Assembly (NCBI GenBank): GCA_016165875.1
Contig: JABBOT010000002.1
Coordinates: 19,794,120 to 19,858,119, forward strand
From: Acanthopleura granulata
Lineage: Eukaryota > Mollusca > Polyplacophora > Chitonida > Chitonidae
Length of the DNA: 64,000 bases
Direction: 5' to 3'
Shown here: positions 13,413 to 24,624 of the stretch, piece after piece
How the letters are laid out: each line of letters opens with the position of its first letter
Position numbering within the stretch: the stretch's first letter is position 1
The notes under the pieces: model-generated
Database searches by the model: none
Seen by the model: only the letters and a program-made list of their open reading frames with translations
Told to the model about the DNA's origin: nothing
Program-made: the position numbers and the translations under genes

Positions 13413-16400
13413 TTTGATAACTCAAGAGTTTGTCCCTGCATGAAATCTTTGGGTGAGGAAATCGTAACGACCGAATTAAACCATAAACCTTTGATGAGCT
13501 ACAGGCGAGCTTTTCCCACCTGTGACATATTTCATATTGGTGAACGGCAATTGGTCTCCAGTTAACTTCATGCATGGTGACACATTAGAGAGCACTTTGA
13601 TTAATCGTATTGAAATGAATTAGTTTTCGTTGAAAAACTTTTTTCAATACGTGTTCTGATTTCTGAATTATCATCATTATATATAGTAGAACATCCTCGC
13701 TATAGCGTACACATTTAAGTAGTGACAGCGGTACAAATGTAAAGTAATCCATCACGGTTGAATGTCCTTCGTTACATCTACAGGGATCGAAACAGAACTA
13801 GCTTTGTCTTCAAATGTCTTTACCAATGAATTTTATGCAATCCATACCCTTCCTGTTTCTCCGTGTACAAGGCTGTTTATGTCATGTCTCTGGTTTCACC
13901 GCAAAATGCAAGCGAAACTCTATAGGTTACACAGAGGTATTTGTGAAAGCCTACAAAACATGTGAAATTTATGGACATGATATACATCGATGCATGTTTC
14001 CTGCCTTATGTTAATACGGATTTTTGAAGGTACATTCATGTTTTCAAAATATAATGTTTAATGTGCTCTGAACTGTATACACTATTTTTCGCAATCCCTT
14101 TGTGTAAATTGATCAGGTTAGGCTACATTCATGTTAGCAACCTCATGTTTGCAGATTGCGCTGTCAGTGTACATTCATGTTCAAAACATCATGGGTATAA
14201 CGCGCTTTGTGCATGAGCACAATACCAGAAACGTTCATATATACAGCAAAAGAAATATAAATAAAATATATAATATGAAATATATATATATAAAATTATA
14301 TATATATATATACGGTTGCAAAGCATAACCTTCCTTTTTTTCAGACGCCAACTAAACAATTAGTAGGAACTTTTGGACCTCATCCCGTGGATCATCCCCG
14401 TTTTACTGAATCTGAGGTGTGGATAGACACCCCTTTGCCATTCAGCTTAGTTCCCGGACAGACGTACAGGGTGGTCATCGCCTTCAGCTCCTGGGGTCGT
14501 CGATCGAGTACTCTCCTTGGAAGTAACTTCATGACCGTCGGTGTGTGTCATGTGTACTTGTTATATATGCTGGCTTCATTATATATGCTGGCTTCAGGTT
14601 ACACGTCTACATGGATTTTCTATACTATTTATGTAGTAAATTTGTCAGCTTCAAGGCTAAACTTATATATCCCCAAAGTTTCTTGGACTTTTCTCTAAGA
14701 CATATAAAAATCAACCTAGCATGACCATTTGTTTGAGCTGTAGCTGTTAATATGACATTACAAATTGAGAGGCGTTATTTTCAGGTCCATCTTTTAAGGC
14801 TCTTTTCGTTCAGCATAAATTCATTTTTGTGTGGTCTTTCTCTTCACACAAACATCAATCACATGTTAAAATATCAAAAATGTGTGAAACCATTATCTCA
14901 CTGAATTCAATTAATCACTTCATCATTTCAGTTCCTGTTGCTCCGGTCATAGAAGAATTCCGTCTTTTGTCTAACACCAATATTCGTGTGAAGTGGATGC
15001 TGTCAACAGGCATAGCTGATACTTTCATTTTCACCATCAATTTTGAGAAACGCGTGATCGAGGGAGATAACTACGTAATCTCGGAGGGAAGATACTCGGC
15101 GGAAATCGACGGGTTGAAAAACTCATCCAGCTACCATATTACAGTGATAGCAGAGTCCAACAGGACTCAGGGACCGGAGTCGGACTCGTTCATATATAGA
15201 AACACAGGTGAAGACAGAGCGTTGAAACTCAGATGGAAATAAATTACGAAGGATGAAGAAGTTACTTTCGCAATTCATTTTTAAGTTTTTATTTTGCCTC
15301 GATTTCGCTTAAAACTTTTTGCGGCCAAAATTGTAAGTCTTCCTTGAATCCTCCTCGTACAAAAAGACTTGACCACAATGTGGGACGATCCTATTCAATA
15401 ATCGCATCAATGATTTCCAAACCAACGTTCAACAAAAGCATAAAATAACTTTAAGAAAGTATGCCTAGAAATGCAGAACAGTTTCACCAGAAGAGAAGCG
15501 TTCAACCATGCTCAGTGATGCGGGAAAGATGCAAGTAATGGTCTAGCGCATATACCATTCATCAGTATTCAGATAGGCTGTGAATTCATGAACCCGTTTA
15601 ACCTTTATATCAAACACAGTATACTGCAATATTCACCGCCGTTATCCGCGCCGCTCATGCATAAAAGTATTATTCAACGACTCACGTGCAACTTTTCATG
15701 CGGGGATTCTGTTTAATGTACAGATGTGGGTGAGTCCAGAGCGTTTTCTGCTGTGTCTAGTCGAGGCAGCGGACATCCGGGCACTTCACCTGCTTGCGCC
15801 AGCGGCAAGCACACGACAAGGTGAAAGAAAACACATCTGAAGGGATAGGAAAATGAACAACATTGGACAATATTCTGAGAACTATGGCTTATAATAACCC
15901 AAAATTACAGTATCTACAATACAATCTGTACATGAGGCCGTGAAGCAGAGCTCCCTACCAACTTCCATTCCATTTTGACAATGCTTTCACCCCCGTGTCT
16001 GCGCGAACAAAGTGTGTCGGCGTGAGTAAAACTGCTAATGCCCGGACGTCCATGGCCTCGGATTGACACCGACTGCCCTTGGACAGTGTACCGCTGTGGT
16101 ACAGGTTTCTGTTTTGACCAACATTTATTTCGCCTTGCATCCAGATATTTCTTCTGTGAACAGTTCATGCAGGACAATTTGAGAATTAAGTGCTTGTTTC
16201 TTCGACAAAAACCTTTCACATTTTAATAATAAGAAAAACACGTCGTGACACGAAACGTTTCAAACGTTCAGTGAGTGGCTTAAGTACTAGAATGCCTCAC
16301 AGGCGAAACTTCTTAAATTTTTTTATTTCATAATCTTACTCTCCATTGTCCTATCTTTCCTCTCACTTAGAGGTGAAAACGAAATTCAATGAAAAAACTA

Positions 16401-17887
16401 AATTTTAAGTACCTTAAATTTGACAAAAAGTATAACATGTTGTGAACAGAGGCAATTGTGTTTTCTTAGGTCGGCGTATTTAACGAGATTAGTTCACTGA
16501 AGAGGAACGGTTTATAAACAAATTCTAGCATGTTTTGCTCAGAAATGTCGATGAAACACCAATTTACACTTTCATTGAGCATGACAAGTTTTAAAATTTA
16601 TCGTAATCAGGTTGATAGGTTTATATTTTAACTAGAGGCAGGACAGTTCTTGAGTAAAATTAATTGTCAAACGAATTAATGACGAATTTTGTCGCACATA
16701 ATGCTCCTCCAGACATTTTGGCCCTTTTCTCCTTTGATATTTTTGAGACGTTGTGAAGTCAGATACTTTTATTTTTCAACATAAGCCTGTGAAACTTGGT
16801 ACACATGTAGCTAAATACTTGAGCTAAGAAACACACAGATTTTTGATATCTTTTCTTGTTTTAAAGACCATTAAAGTTTCAATATTTTTTTACATTTTTG
16901 AAAGTTTTAACTTTAAATGATCAGTCAGAACAATCTAAGATGAATATTAATAATCTGGGGACAGTCTTTTAGTTTAAATTGTAAATTACCAACTAGGGAA
17001 AAAAACTGAAAATTTTGAAAATTGGCAAAACAGAGCATTTTGAAAAACAGCTTTAATTTTTTTCAAACTTTCTCTTTATTTTGATTAATGTTAAACTTAC
17101 TTAAATCTTAAAAGATTTTTGGACATCAGCAGTAGTTTAGCCGTCAGAATATATATACATATGGCCATATTTGATCAATATTTTAGGCTACTCAAGACAA
17201 AATGTGAAATTCTGCTTGTGAGGGGTTTTAGTATCATTAATATTAAATGTTCTATGATGGAAGTAAAACCTTTCTTCTATTCGAAAACGGGATAATGCAA
17301 TATCTAAGACTACAAGCGGAAGTGATTTTCTTTCCTGGCTCATTTAACACGACACTCAGGCGGAACCTCTCTGATCTACGACAGTGATCAGCTTTTTAGA
17401 TAGCAGAAACCATTGCCTGGCGGAAACCATGCACCACCTTCCGACACGCACTTAAACTTCCTGACCTCATGAAATGAAGAGAAGATAATTCTTACTGAAC
17501 ACTAATTCTCCTCAGGGGATGCAATGTGCATATACACACATGTATATTCATTACCTTTCAGGTGGCTTTTGCCTTTTTAACCTAAATCTAAACTCAGTCT
17601 TCTATTTCATTGCAGATGGCTTCTTCTCAAATGACAGACGGGGGGACACATCCCCGGTCAACGGTGCGAACCCCCCAGTTGATGACGCTCATTGCAGTAA
17701 TAACAACGTCATCGCTCCGTGGGTCATTTCCGGAATTCTAGTCTTGATCGCTCTGTGTCTGGCAGTTATTCTCGGGTTAACCATCAGGAAACTCCGACGG
17801 TTACAGAGCACACTAAAGAAAAGCGACAATCACCAAAGCCTGCCAGTGTACGAGACCATAAGGACAAGTTACCTGCATCCTATATGA
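3308..17887 (+). CDS. FN3-containing type I membrane protein, copy A
   Basis: Seven exons: 3308-3409, 4655-4700, 9592-9888, 13204-13316, 14345-14540, 14932-15207 and 17616-17887, giving 433 residues in one open frame with exon-end phases 0,1,1,0,1,1. Exon 1 encodes a signal peptide (basic start, then a hydrophobic run near residues 13-24). Residues 50-148 (exon 3), 149-251 (exons 4-5) and 252-343 (exon 6) look like three FN3 units. The last is clearest, with an early Pro-rich strand, a core Trp, and a late Leu-x(5)-Tyr followed by alternating hydrophobics. NST near residue 108 and NRT in exon 6 are N-glycosylation sequons. Residues 375-400 form one transmembrane helix, followed by a 33-residue basic tail containing YETI and ending YLHPI. 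The intron 3 donor is GC. A paralogue with the same structure lies at 25258-38269. The family is not recognised; a surface receptor or adhesion role is inferred from topology. Confidence 0.8.
3550..3880. repeat. Dispersed repeat in intron 1 of copy A
   Basis: This intron 1 segment aligns with 30690-31025, which lies in intron 3 of copy B. Shared landmarks in order are gcaatcaaagcgcaactgag, gattttattcatccg, ttcgtgttattt-like sequence and gaatgtcggtttcgac. The non-equivalent positions point to a mobile or dispersed repeat. No coding capacity or tRNA head is visible. Confidence 0.6.
5671..5990. repeat. 65-bp minisatellite, five copies, intron 2 of copy A
   Basis: Units start at 5671, 5736, 5801, 5866 and 5931 with an exact 65-base period. 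Each begins cagagtttgctgacac and ends near gagagacgtt. Units differ by a few substitutions, and copy B intron 2 has no equivalent array. Confidence 0.97.
6126..6176 (-). mobile_element. Degenerate SINE 3'-end fragment
   Basis: A TTTA-rich stretch is followed by ttggttggtgttttgagccg, matching in order the inverted 3' end of the SINE copies at 7784 and 39400. Only the tail survives. Confidence 0.5.
7784..7990 (-). mobile_element. tRNA-derived SINE, near full length
   Basis: On the minus strand it runs from a tRNA-like head (ggcctctatggctcagttgg near 7990) through a central domain to a 3' end made of TAAA repeats. It lies in intron 2 of copy A. The same family recurs at 19033, 20468/24813, 26242, 29730, 34521, 39400, 52682, 54597, 55548 and 63030. 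Confidence 0.9.
8597..8765. repeat. Imperfect direct duplication, about 85-bp spacing
   Basis: Two diverged units share tttttgatgtc, then a ggtcatgt block, then a cgggttTGA-like block, with 85 bases between equivalent points (8621 and 8706). It lies in intron 2 of copy A. Confidence 0.5.
11557..11960 (+). pseudogene. Reverse-transcriptase relic in intron 3 of copy A
   Basis: The frame from 11557 to 11820 carries RYTTDLLALNNLF, which looks like a degenerate RT active-site segment (YxDD type) followed by the usual LxxNN. DGTPYLDLYLYKDHNGF follows, and after a stop at 11818 the same frame continues with a YDKRDSF-type block. This order matches a class of invertebrate retroelement RTs that I recognise from its C-terminal LYDKRD block; I cannot name the clade. 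One catalytic Asp of the YxDD box is replaced and stops are present, so it is dead. A homologous relic lies in the same intron of copy B. Confidence 0.65.
13370..13414. repeat. TTTA microsatellite
   Basis: About eleven tandem tttа-type tetranucleotides just downstream of exon 4 of copy A. It may be the remaining tail of an inverted SINE. Confidence 0.9.
14278..14313. repeat. AT microsatellite beside exon 5 of copy A
   Basis: Imperfect TA dinucleotide repeats end about 30 bases before the exon 5 start at 14345, close to its polypyrimidine tract. Confidence 0.85.
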
Positions 17888-17942
17888 TACAATCATTGAT
17901 GTCCCAGCAGTATTCCCGAATGTATTGTCTAGTGTAAATCAT

Positions 17943-18088
17943 CTATTCTCTAAGATGAGACATCCCGATAGCTGGTCATTCATTTGTACGGCCTATTCTC
18001 TAAGATTAGACATCCGGAAAGCTGGTCATTCATTTGTACGGCCTATTCTCTAAGATTAGACATCCGGAAAGCTGGTCATTCATTTGTA
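17943..18088. repeat. 50-bp tandem triplication downstream of copy A
   Basis: Units start at 17943, 17993 and 18043. Units two and three are essentially identical; unit one differs at a few positions. The array begins 56 bases after the copy A stop codon and probably lies in its 3' UTR. Copy B has no equivalent. Confidence 0.95.
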
Positions 18089-18394
18089 TTAAGTCCACAT
18101 GAATGCAGAGTCAGCCTCGCATTCAAGATCATTTAAAACATCATCACTCAACATACTCTTCAAAGTTGCTTGGTGAGTCCATAAATCAAATTTTAATCTG
18201 AAATACTTATGAGGCTGTAGAATACGCCGCATGAGATAAATCGAAACTACGATACGTTCATGCAATCTATATGGCCCAAAGGGCAAAAGAATGTTTGCGT
18301 GACGTCAAGGCAGATAGTGTGGTTGTTGATTATGGAAAAAAAACCCTCACCGAAAGGTATTAAATTGATATTTTGGCGGCGCTTTCGTTTTTGT

Positions 18395-18426
<32 letters not shown>

Positions 18427-20467
18427 TTTTGTTTTTTTTTTCATGGTACACTATTTTGCTTACTGTGATATCTCGGTATATACAACATCACAAAATTTAA
18501 AAGCTACACTTTTCAAACTTTAGCTTCGTTAAATTTTTTTGATTTTGATACATAAATACATTTTATCATGTGTTATTCTTTGTTTTAACTCTCCTCGGTA
18601 AAACGTTGTTACCAATATACCAATGCTGATATTTACGTCACAGTTTCCGAAGCTAAACGTTACTAGGAAGTGAGTTTACATGTGCAAAGCTTGGTGAAAG
18701 TGGAAAAATTCGGTTGACCGAAACCAGCCTGTCCCAGTTTCCATCATTACCATTCAACTACCTTTTCCCCATTCCTTAGCAGATACTCCACTGAGCGAAT
18801 CTCTTTGAGGCAACTTTTTACCCCTCGACCATTATTGGTCAAGGGGTGTTGTTGTAGCGGACAGCGTGCGTCCCTCTCTCTGTCCATATACTTGTGAACA
18901 CTCTATCTCTAGAATGCTTTAGCCCAAGTTTACCAAACTTACCCCACACGTATACTTTGGCAAGAGGAAGGGCCTTGCCCTTTTTTCTTCAAGGTCATTG
19001 GGGTCATTTAAGTTAATTTTTTACAGGGTTTGTATTTATTTATTTCGTTGATGTTTTACGCCGTACTCAAGAATATTTCACTTTATAGGGCTTGTAAACG
19101 CTCTATTTCTTGAACAGTTGGTCCCAAGTTCATCAAACTTATACTGCACCTACACTCCGGCATGATTAAAAACTGACTGGTTTTTGGCGACCCTGATCTT
19201 TTCAAGGTCATTATAGTCAATTAAGTTAAATTTTATGAATGGCTCGTATTGTACATAGTATATCTTGGAATTTGTATCTATTCGTTACATTGTACATGTG
19301 TTTAAGGCCGAGGGGTTTTAAGTGCATAGCACGGAATTTTTTTTTTTTTTAGTCTAAATTCCCGAACTCTCAAGATAGAAAGATGTAGCCAAAGTCATTG
19401 ATGCATTAGATACCCAAAACTCGTGTGATATACCTGACAAGAACTGACTAAATATACTACCAAAGGATTGGCAGACCTAACCCACCCATGGGGGAGATCG
19501 AAAGTGAAGGACACGTCATTTCCAGAAGTGGAAAAAATACTGGCCGGTCTTGGCAGTCTGAAGACTGGTCGCACAACAGCTGGATGAGAACAGTGACACT
19601 TTGGTCAATTCACCAGGGATTAAAAGCTTTTTTGTCTTACAGCTACGGTGGATAAAGAAGGAATCTAAGATCCCTGGAATCAGAATTCTCAAACTAGCTT
19701 CTGATTCCAGTCTGCACAAAGACCAATAACAGAGTCCAACAAAGTCACGTCATGGGACTGGTTTATATCCAAGGGATGCTGGTTATCACGAACAGCTTAA
19801 TACTCGAGGGAACCAAAGGAAGGGCGTGGAAAATTTAAAAATTTAAAATTAAAAATGATGACCAACATCTAGTTTAAGAAAGCGGGGCATTTATAACGCA
19901 GTCCTCACTGGAATTAATGACTTCTCATGTTGCTCTGCAACCAAAAATCTTTCCACCGTCATATACTGATGACAACTTCTAGAAGTTAAGTACGAATCAT
20001 TTAATTAGAAAACTATACTACAACGGCGTCTGTTCTACGTTTACCAGATTCATCCTGTCTGTTGTCCGTGGGAACGGACACAGCAACAACTTCAAATGAT
20101 GGCCGGTAAGTGTCCTGTGGTGACGAAGGTGTTACACTCTTCTGGGGGAGTGTGGCCAATTAATTGTTCAGAAGCTTCTGCTGATGAAATCTAGTTCTCC
20201 AGTACTTACTTAGCTAAAGCACGTGTATAAGTTTATGAGTACTGACACAGACAATTACAATTCTGTACAAACGCTTCCGAGCTTGTCCCGGACTATTTTG
20301 CCTTCAGGTTCATATGTTTGCAATTCACTGGGTAAATACGGCAGAGATGGACTCCCATTATGTTTCACTTTTCGCAACAACATATTAAAATTTCAACATG
20401 GCGCTACAAAATTAGTTCATAAAATTTTATTCTCACGGTAACCTCAAGGAGTGGTGGGGGGGGGGGG
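18089..20467. other. Intergenic DNA between copy A and the gypsy element
   Basis: No supported gene. It holds a T-rich low-complexity tract (18388-18441) and the second copy of the dispersed repeat seen at 1013. It also has two similar blocks, near 18890-19015 and 19090-19240, each with ctcta-type sequence, a ccaagttcatcaaactta-like stretch and tcaaggtcat, which look like a duplicated repeat unit. A SINE tail sits between those blocks. Confidence 0.6.
19033..19084 (-). mobile_element. SINE 3'-end fragment
   Basis: TTTA repeats are followed by gatgttttacgccgtactca and gaatatttca, the inverted 3' end of the SINE family at 7784. The rest of the element is absent. Confidence 0.8.
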
Positions 20468-20506
20468 GCTCCATGGTTCAGTCGGTTGACCCAGTGACCC
20501 AGAAGC
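20468..20506 (+). mobile_element. 5' part of a SINE split by the gypsy element
   Basis: The A-box-containing head (ggctccatggttcagtcggt) belongs to the SINE family and stops at the gypsy 5' LTR. The remainder resumes at 24813. The last five bases, gaagc, are repeated after the 3' LTR. Confidence 0.85.
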
Positions 20507-20659
20507 TGTGGTGTTATTCTAAAAGACATTAATGTTAAGATCCTCTTCCGCATCTCACCTAACAATACAGTAATGGCTGCGCCCAGAAACTACAGTTCAC
20601 GTGTTCGACTCCCTCACTTGTAGTTATTCCTGACTAACGTCCACGCCATAACTCGACAT
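20507..20659 (+). repeat. 5' LTR of the gypsy element
   Basis: 153 bases, TG to CA. It aligns to the 3' LTR with about five substitutions and lacks 35 bases present there (the segment after gcatctcac in the 3' copy). Confidence 0.93.
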
Positions 20660-20677
20660 GGTGTCGTGTGGTGAATA
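20660..20677 (+). other. Putative primer-binding site
   Basis: The sequence immediately after the 5' LTR begins tggtgtcgtg. TGG pairs with the universal CCA end of a tRNA. The tRNA identity cannot be assigned by eye. Confidence 0.6.
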
Positions 20678-20755
20678 TTTAAGAGACTGGGAACCCTTTC
20701 TGCGTGATGAAATCATCAGATAGAGACTTTGTGGCGAAATAAATCGAAAACGAAA

Positions 20756-21295
20756 ATGACCACGTTCCAGATCTCCCCACCGGACAAGTTCAACTTCACA
20801 CAACCAGAGGACTGGCCAAAATGGATTCTACGATTTGAGCGATTCCAGCAAGCTTCTGATTTGAAGGACAAAGAGGAAAGTAAACAGATAAGTACTCTTG
20901 TTTACTCAATGGGCGACGAACCAGAGGACATTCTAATATTTTTCAATTTGTCCCGCACTCACGGCGATAGTTATGACGCCATGAAAGATCGTTTTGATAA
21001 ACATTTCATTGTAAAGCGCAATGTGATATATGAAAGGGCGAAATTTAATAGCCGAAGACAGGGGGAAAACGAAAGTATTGACTCGTTTATTACATCTCTG
21101 TTTACACTGGTTGAATACTGTGAATATGGGGGTCTCCAAGACGAAATGATTCGCGACAGAATCGTCGTTGGACTCAATGACCCAGCACTGAGTGAGAAAT
21201 TGCAGCTTGACCCAGGGTTAACCCTGGAAACAGCCATGAACACTTCACGCTTGACAGCATCTGTGAAAAAAACATCAGAGCCAAATACAGAATAA
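20756..21295 (+). pseudogene. gypsy Gag, N-terminal part
   Basis: An open frame of 179 residues from the first ATG. It begins MTTFQISPPDKFNF and carries a retrotransposon-Gag-like helical region with conserved Trp and Phe positions. It stops at 21293, and the zinc knuckles follow in a different frame, so the original Gag is broken by a frameshift. It would be the structural protein of the element's particle. Confidence 0.8.
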
Positions 21296-21467
21296 TTTCA
21301 CAGACAACTACACTGCAAAAAGTGTTGACGCCTTACACTGTAAAAATCCCGGCACTATTCCGAAACGGAATTTCAACCAGTCGCAGCGTACCGAAAATTC
21401 CAAACAAAACAGATCCAGTGACGGAAAAAGTAAGGGCAAGTCCACTGGAAAATCAAAGCGTAAAGAG

Positions 21468-21569
21468 TGCTCTAGGTGTGGAAGTGCTCCACATGCAAGT
21501 AAAGACTGTCCGGCCAAAGACACTCTGTGTAATAAGTGCAATCGCCGTGGACATTTTGCTCTAATGTGC
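21468..21569 (+). pseudogene. gypsy zinc knuckles
   Basis: Two complete CX2CX4HX4C motifs (first CSRCGSAPHASKDC, second CNKCNRRGHFALMC) separated by eight residues. They are in frame with the following protease remnant but not with the upstream Gag frame. The normal role is binding element RNA. Confidence 0.9.
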
Positions 21570-21656
21570 TACAGCACTACCGTAAATGCAGTAGACACAC
21601 AGCAGAACAGTAGTAGCGACGCCGGCGAGGATTACAATTTCTTGGGTTCTGTACAC

Positions 21657-21770
21657 AGTTCAACGAAAACTTCCATACCTTGGAGAGGAGTAACTCTATC
21701 AGTTAATGACACAGAGATTGACTTTAAATAAAATACCGGGGCTGATGTAACAGTAATACCTGTATATAGG
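21657..21770 (+). pseudogene. gypsy aspartic protease remnant
   Basis: The signature reads NTGADVTVIP where the family has DTG, so the catalytic Asp is replaced by Asn (codon at 21732). The codon just before it is a TAA stop (21729). Either lesion would abolish the enzyme. Only the N-terminal part of the domain is present before the frame breaks. Confidence 0.85.
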
Positions 21771-21825
21771 ACATCCTGAGCACTCTAAAATGCAAACCTG
21801 ATCTAATGGATAGTGACAGGAAATT

Positions 21826-22593
21826 GTGTGGCCCAGGCCAGAAAATCTGGGCATTATTTCACGAGTTGACACTCCGACAGAATGGTGTGCAGGCTTAGTC
21901 GTCGTGCCTAAACCGTCGGGAAAAGTGAGACTTTTCGTTGATCTGACCCAGCTGAATGAGCATGTACAGCGAGAAGTACACCAACTTCCACCTGTTGACG
22001 TGACGTTGGCAAAGCTGTCAGGTGCTAAAATATTCAGCAAACTTGACGCAAATTCAGGATTTTGGCAGTTGCCTCTATCACCTGAGTCCGCCCCATTGGC
22101 CACATTTATTACACCTTTCGGGAGATTCTTTTTTAATCGTCTTCCATTCGGAATATCACCGGAAGTTTACCAGAGAGAAATGGGGAAAGTTTTGGACCGT
22201 TTGCCAGGCGTATGCAGCCAGATGGACGACGTTATAATATACGGTCGAAACCACGAGCAACATGACACCAGGCTAATTGCTACACTGGAGAAATTCAAAG
22301 AAGCTGGTGTGACTCTGAACGAAAAATGCGAATTCTCCAAAACACAGTTATCGTTCTTGGGGCACATAATTGACGGAAATGGCGTCAGACCAGACCCGAG
22401 AAAAGTGGAGTCAATTACAGAAATGCCGCCACCCCACAACGTATCTTCTCTTCGGAGTTTTCTTGGAATGGCCAACCAACTGGGGAAATTCTCGCCAAAT
22501 CTCGCCGAGAAAACCAAGCCACTACGGGTTTGCTCAGCAAACACGCAACCTGGATATGGGGTGCAAAGCAGCAATCAGCTTTTGAAGCTGTAA
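21826..22593 (+). pseudogene. gypsy reverse transcriptase
   Basis: The frame holds the RT fingers and palm: WCAGLVVVPKPSGKVR, FSKLDANSGFWQ, LPFGIS, the active site QMDDVIIYG and FLGHIIDGNGVRPDP. The catalytic Asp pair is intact. The usual protease-RT linker is missing, with the protease remnant joined almost directly to ENLGIISRVDTPTEW, so an internal deletion of a few hundred bases is inferred. Two residues seem to be missing after LPFGIS. The frame is lost near 22527, before RNase H. Confidence 0.9.
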
Positions 22594-22817
22594 AACAGGA
22601 ACTGTGCCAAGCTCCAGCCCTAGCACTGTACGATGCAGGGAAACACGTGTGTCTGCAGACGCATCATCTTACGGCTTAGGAGCTGTCATATCCCAACAAC
22701 AAGACAGTCTGGAATATCGACCTTTGGCATTCGCGTCTCGAGCTCTTACAGAGATTTAGCCAATATCTTGTTGGAAAATCGTTCGAAATTGAAACTTACC
22801 ACAAGCCGTTAATACCT
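22594..22817 (+). pseudogene. gypsy RNase H remnant
   Basis: After a frame change, ALYDAGKHV and then, in another frame, ADASSYGLGAVIS mark the start of RNase H. The segment that normally carries the catalytic Glu is deleted between the ALT block and the RFSQYLVG block. The later TDHKPL motif reads TYHKPL, so a second catalytic acid is lost. Confidence 0.8.
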
Positions 22818-24306
22818 TTGCTAAACAGCAAAAATGTCGACAGCCTTCCACCTCGTGTACAACGCTTTCGAATACGCTTAATGAGGTATTCATTCAAAGC
22901 CAAACATGTCCCTAGTAAACACCTCACAACACCAGACACATTTTCAACGGCGTGTCTGAACAAAGTCCTACCAGGCGACGAGGATCGTACACTAGAAAAC
23001 GACTGTCATTTATTCGTTGACAGCGTAATTGCTAGCATTCCGGCGACAGAAACTCGGATTTCACAGATCCGGACCGAACAGGAAGTTGACACAATCTGTT
23101 CACAAGTTGCCAAATTTTGTACAGACGGATGGCCAGCTAAACACAGCATCCCTGTAAGTGTTAGACCATACTGGCAAGTATCCGGAGAATTAACTGTTCA
23201 AAAAGGCTTGTTGTTGAAAGGAACGCGTATTGTTATACCTTCCAAACTACAGCCTGAAATCGTGAGCAAGCTCCACGATGGACATCAGGGCATAGTTAAA
23301 TGTTGTAGTCGAGCTCAACAATCAGTTTGGTGACCAGGACTCAGCTCGCAATTAGAGACTTGTCAAAAGCTGTGTAATATGCAGCAAAGAACAACCAAAT
23401 TCACCCGAGCCACTGATCACTACAGATCTACCAGACCGACCATGGCATACAGTAGCCACAGACATATTTGAGTTGAAATCCAACAACTACCTCCTTGTGG
23501 TGGATTATTATTCGCGCTTTGTTGAAATCGCAAAGCTCAACAGTATGTCTGCTAAAACTGTAATCGAACATATGAAGTCCATTTTTGCAAGACATGGAAT
23601 TCCCGTAGAAGTTCGCTCCGATAATGTGCCATACAACTCTGAGGAATTTCTCAATTTTGGGAAAACATATGGGTTCACGCTTACTACCAGTAGTCCAAGA
23701 TTCGCACAAAGTAATGGGGAGGCCGAACGAGCAGTACAGACTGTAAAGACAATGCTTCACAAAGCAACAGACCCCTACCTTGCTTTGTTGGCTTACAGAT
23801 CCACACCACTGCAAAATGGATACAGTCCTTCAGAACTCTTAATGGGCAGGAAATTGCGTACCACTGTACCCATTCTCCCATCACAATTAAAATCCAAGGC
23901 ACCAAATCATGAAACTATCCGAAAGCGTGAGGCAAAACAAAAGTCTTCTCAAGCCGAGACCTACAATAGACGTCATCGGGTTCAACCGCTACCATCTCTC
24001 AACGTTGGGGATAGAGTATGGCTGAAAGATCCTCTACATCACGGAAAGACAGGAACCGTCACCGGTATCGCGCTAACACCTCGTTCCTACCGTATCACTG
24101 CAGACAGCGGAGACATGGGACGAAATCGGAAACATTTAACACCTATACCTATTTCTCCACAGCGTGATAATCCTGCGGATACCATCAAATGTACACCCCC
24201 AGTCGCGGAATAACCACCTCAGGCGAAATCATCTCCCGTGAAAGACTCTGTTCGCGTCACCCGCTCAGGCAGACTTTCTCAACCACCAAAACGCCTTGAT
24301 TTGTAA
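22818..24306 (+). pseudogene. gypsy integrase with C-terminal domain
   Basis: The segment up to 23333 ends in the HHCC zinc region and stops at a TGA (23331) where the family has a second Trp. After another frame change, the core runs from about 23370 to 24213. It keeps the first catalytic Asp (ATDIFEL), the second (RSDN) and the Glu in SNGEAERAVQ. A GPY/F-like C-terminal module follows (VGDRVWL to RKHLTPIP). A TAA at 24211 truncates it; the same frame continues to a TRSGRLSQPPKRLDL terminus and a stop at 24304. Confidence 0.88.
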
Positions 24307-24611
24307 ATAGACTGTGTATTTACTGATTCTATTTCAGAGGAACTGAACTGTGTATTAACTTTGTTCATTGGTGTTTAAAACCGGAGATGCGGTTAGACAG
24401 TTATAATATTACAGATCAACATTGACTGTTTTCATTTAAACATTTATCAGTGACTCTTTTTCAGTTGTACGATAAATCAACAGGACACTGAAGTTAAATG
24501 TTATTTGTTTTATTGGAAACAATCCATGTTCTTTTCAGAAACCTTAATGTAGTAATTTCTTGGATACGCGCAGCAAACCTGAAATCTCGGTTTAAAAGTA
24601 TTTCATTGTTC

Positions 24612-24624
24612 TGAGAAAGGGAGA
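24612..24624 (+). other. Polypurine tract
   Basis: The purine run gagaaagggaga lies directly against the 3' LTR, the standard position for plus-strand priming in LTR elements. Confidence 0.75.

Noticed and set aside
15914..16226. Overlapping frames on both strands in intron 6 of copy A
   Set aside because: No motif, no splice sites in phase with the gene, and no counterpart in copy B.
18247..18523. Lys-rich and Phe-rich frames on opposite strands
   Set aside because: Generated by the T-rich low-complexity tract at 18388-18441.
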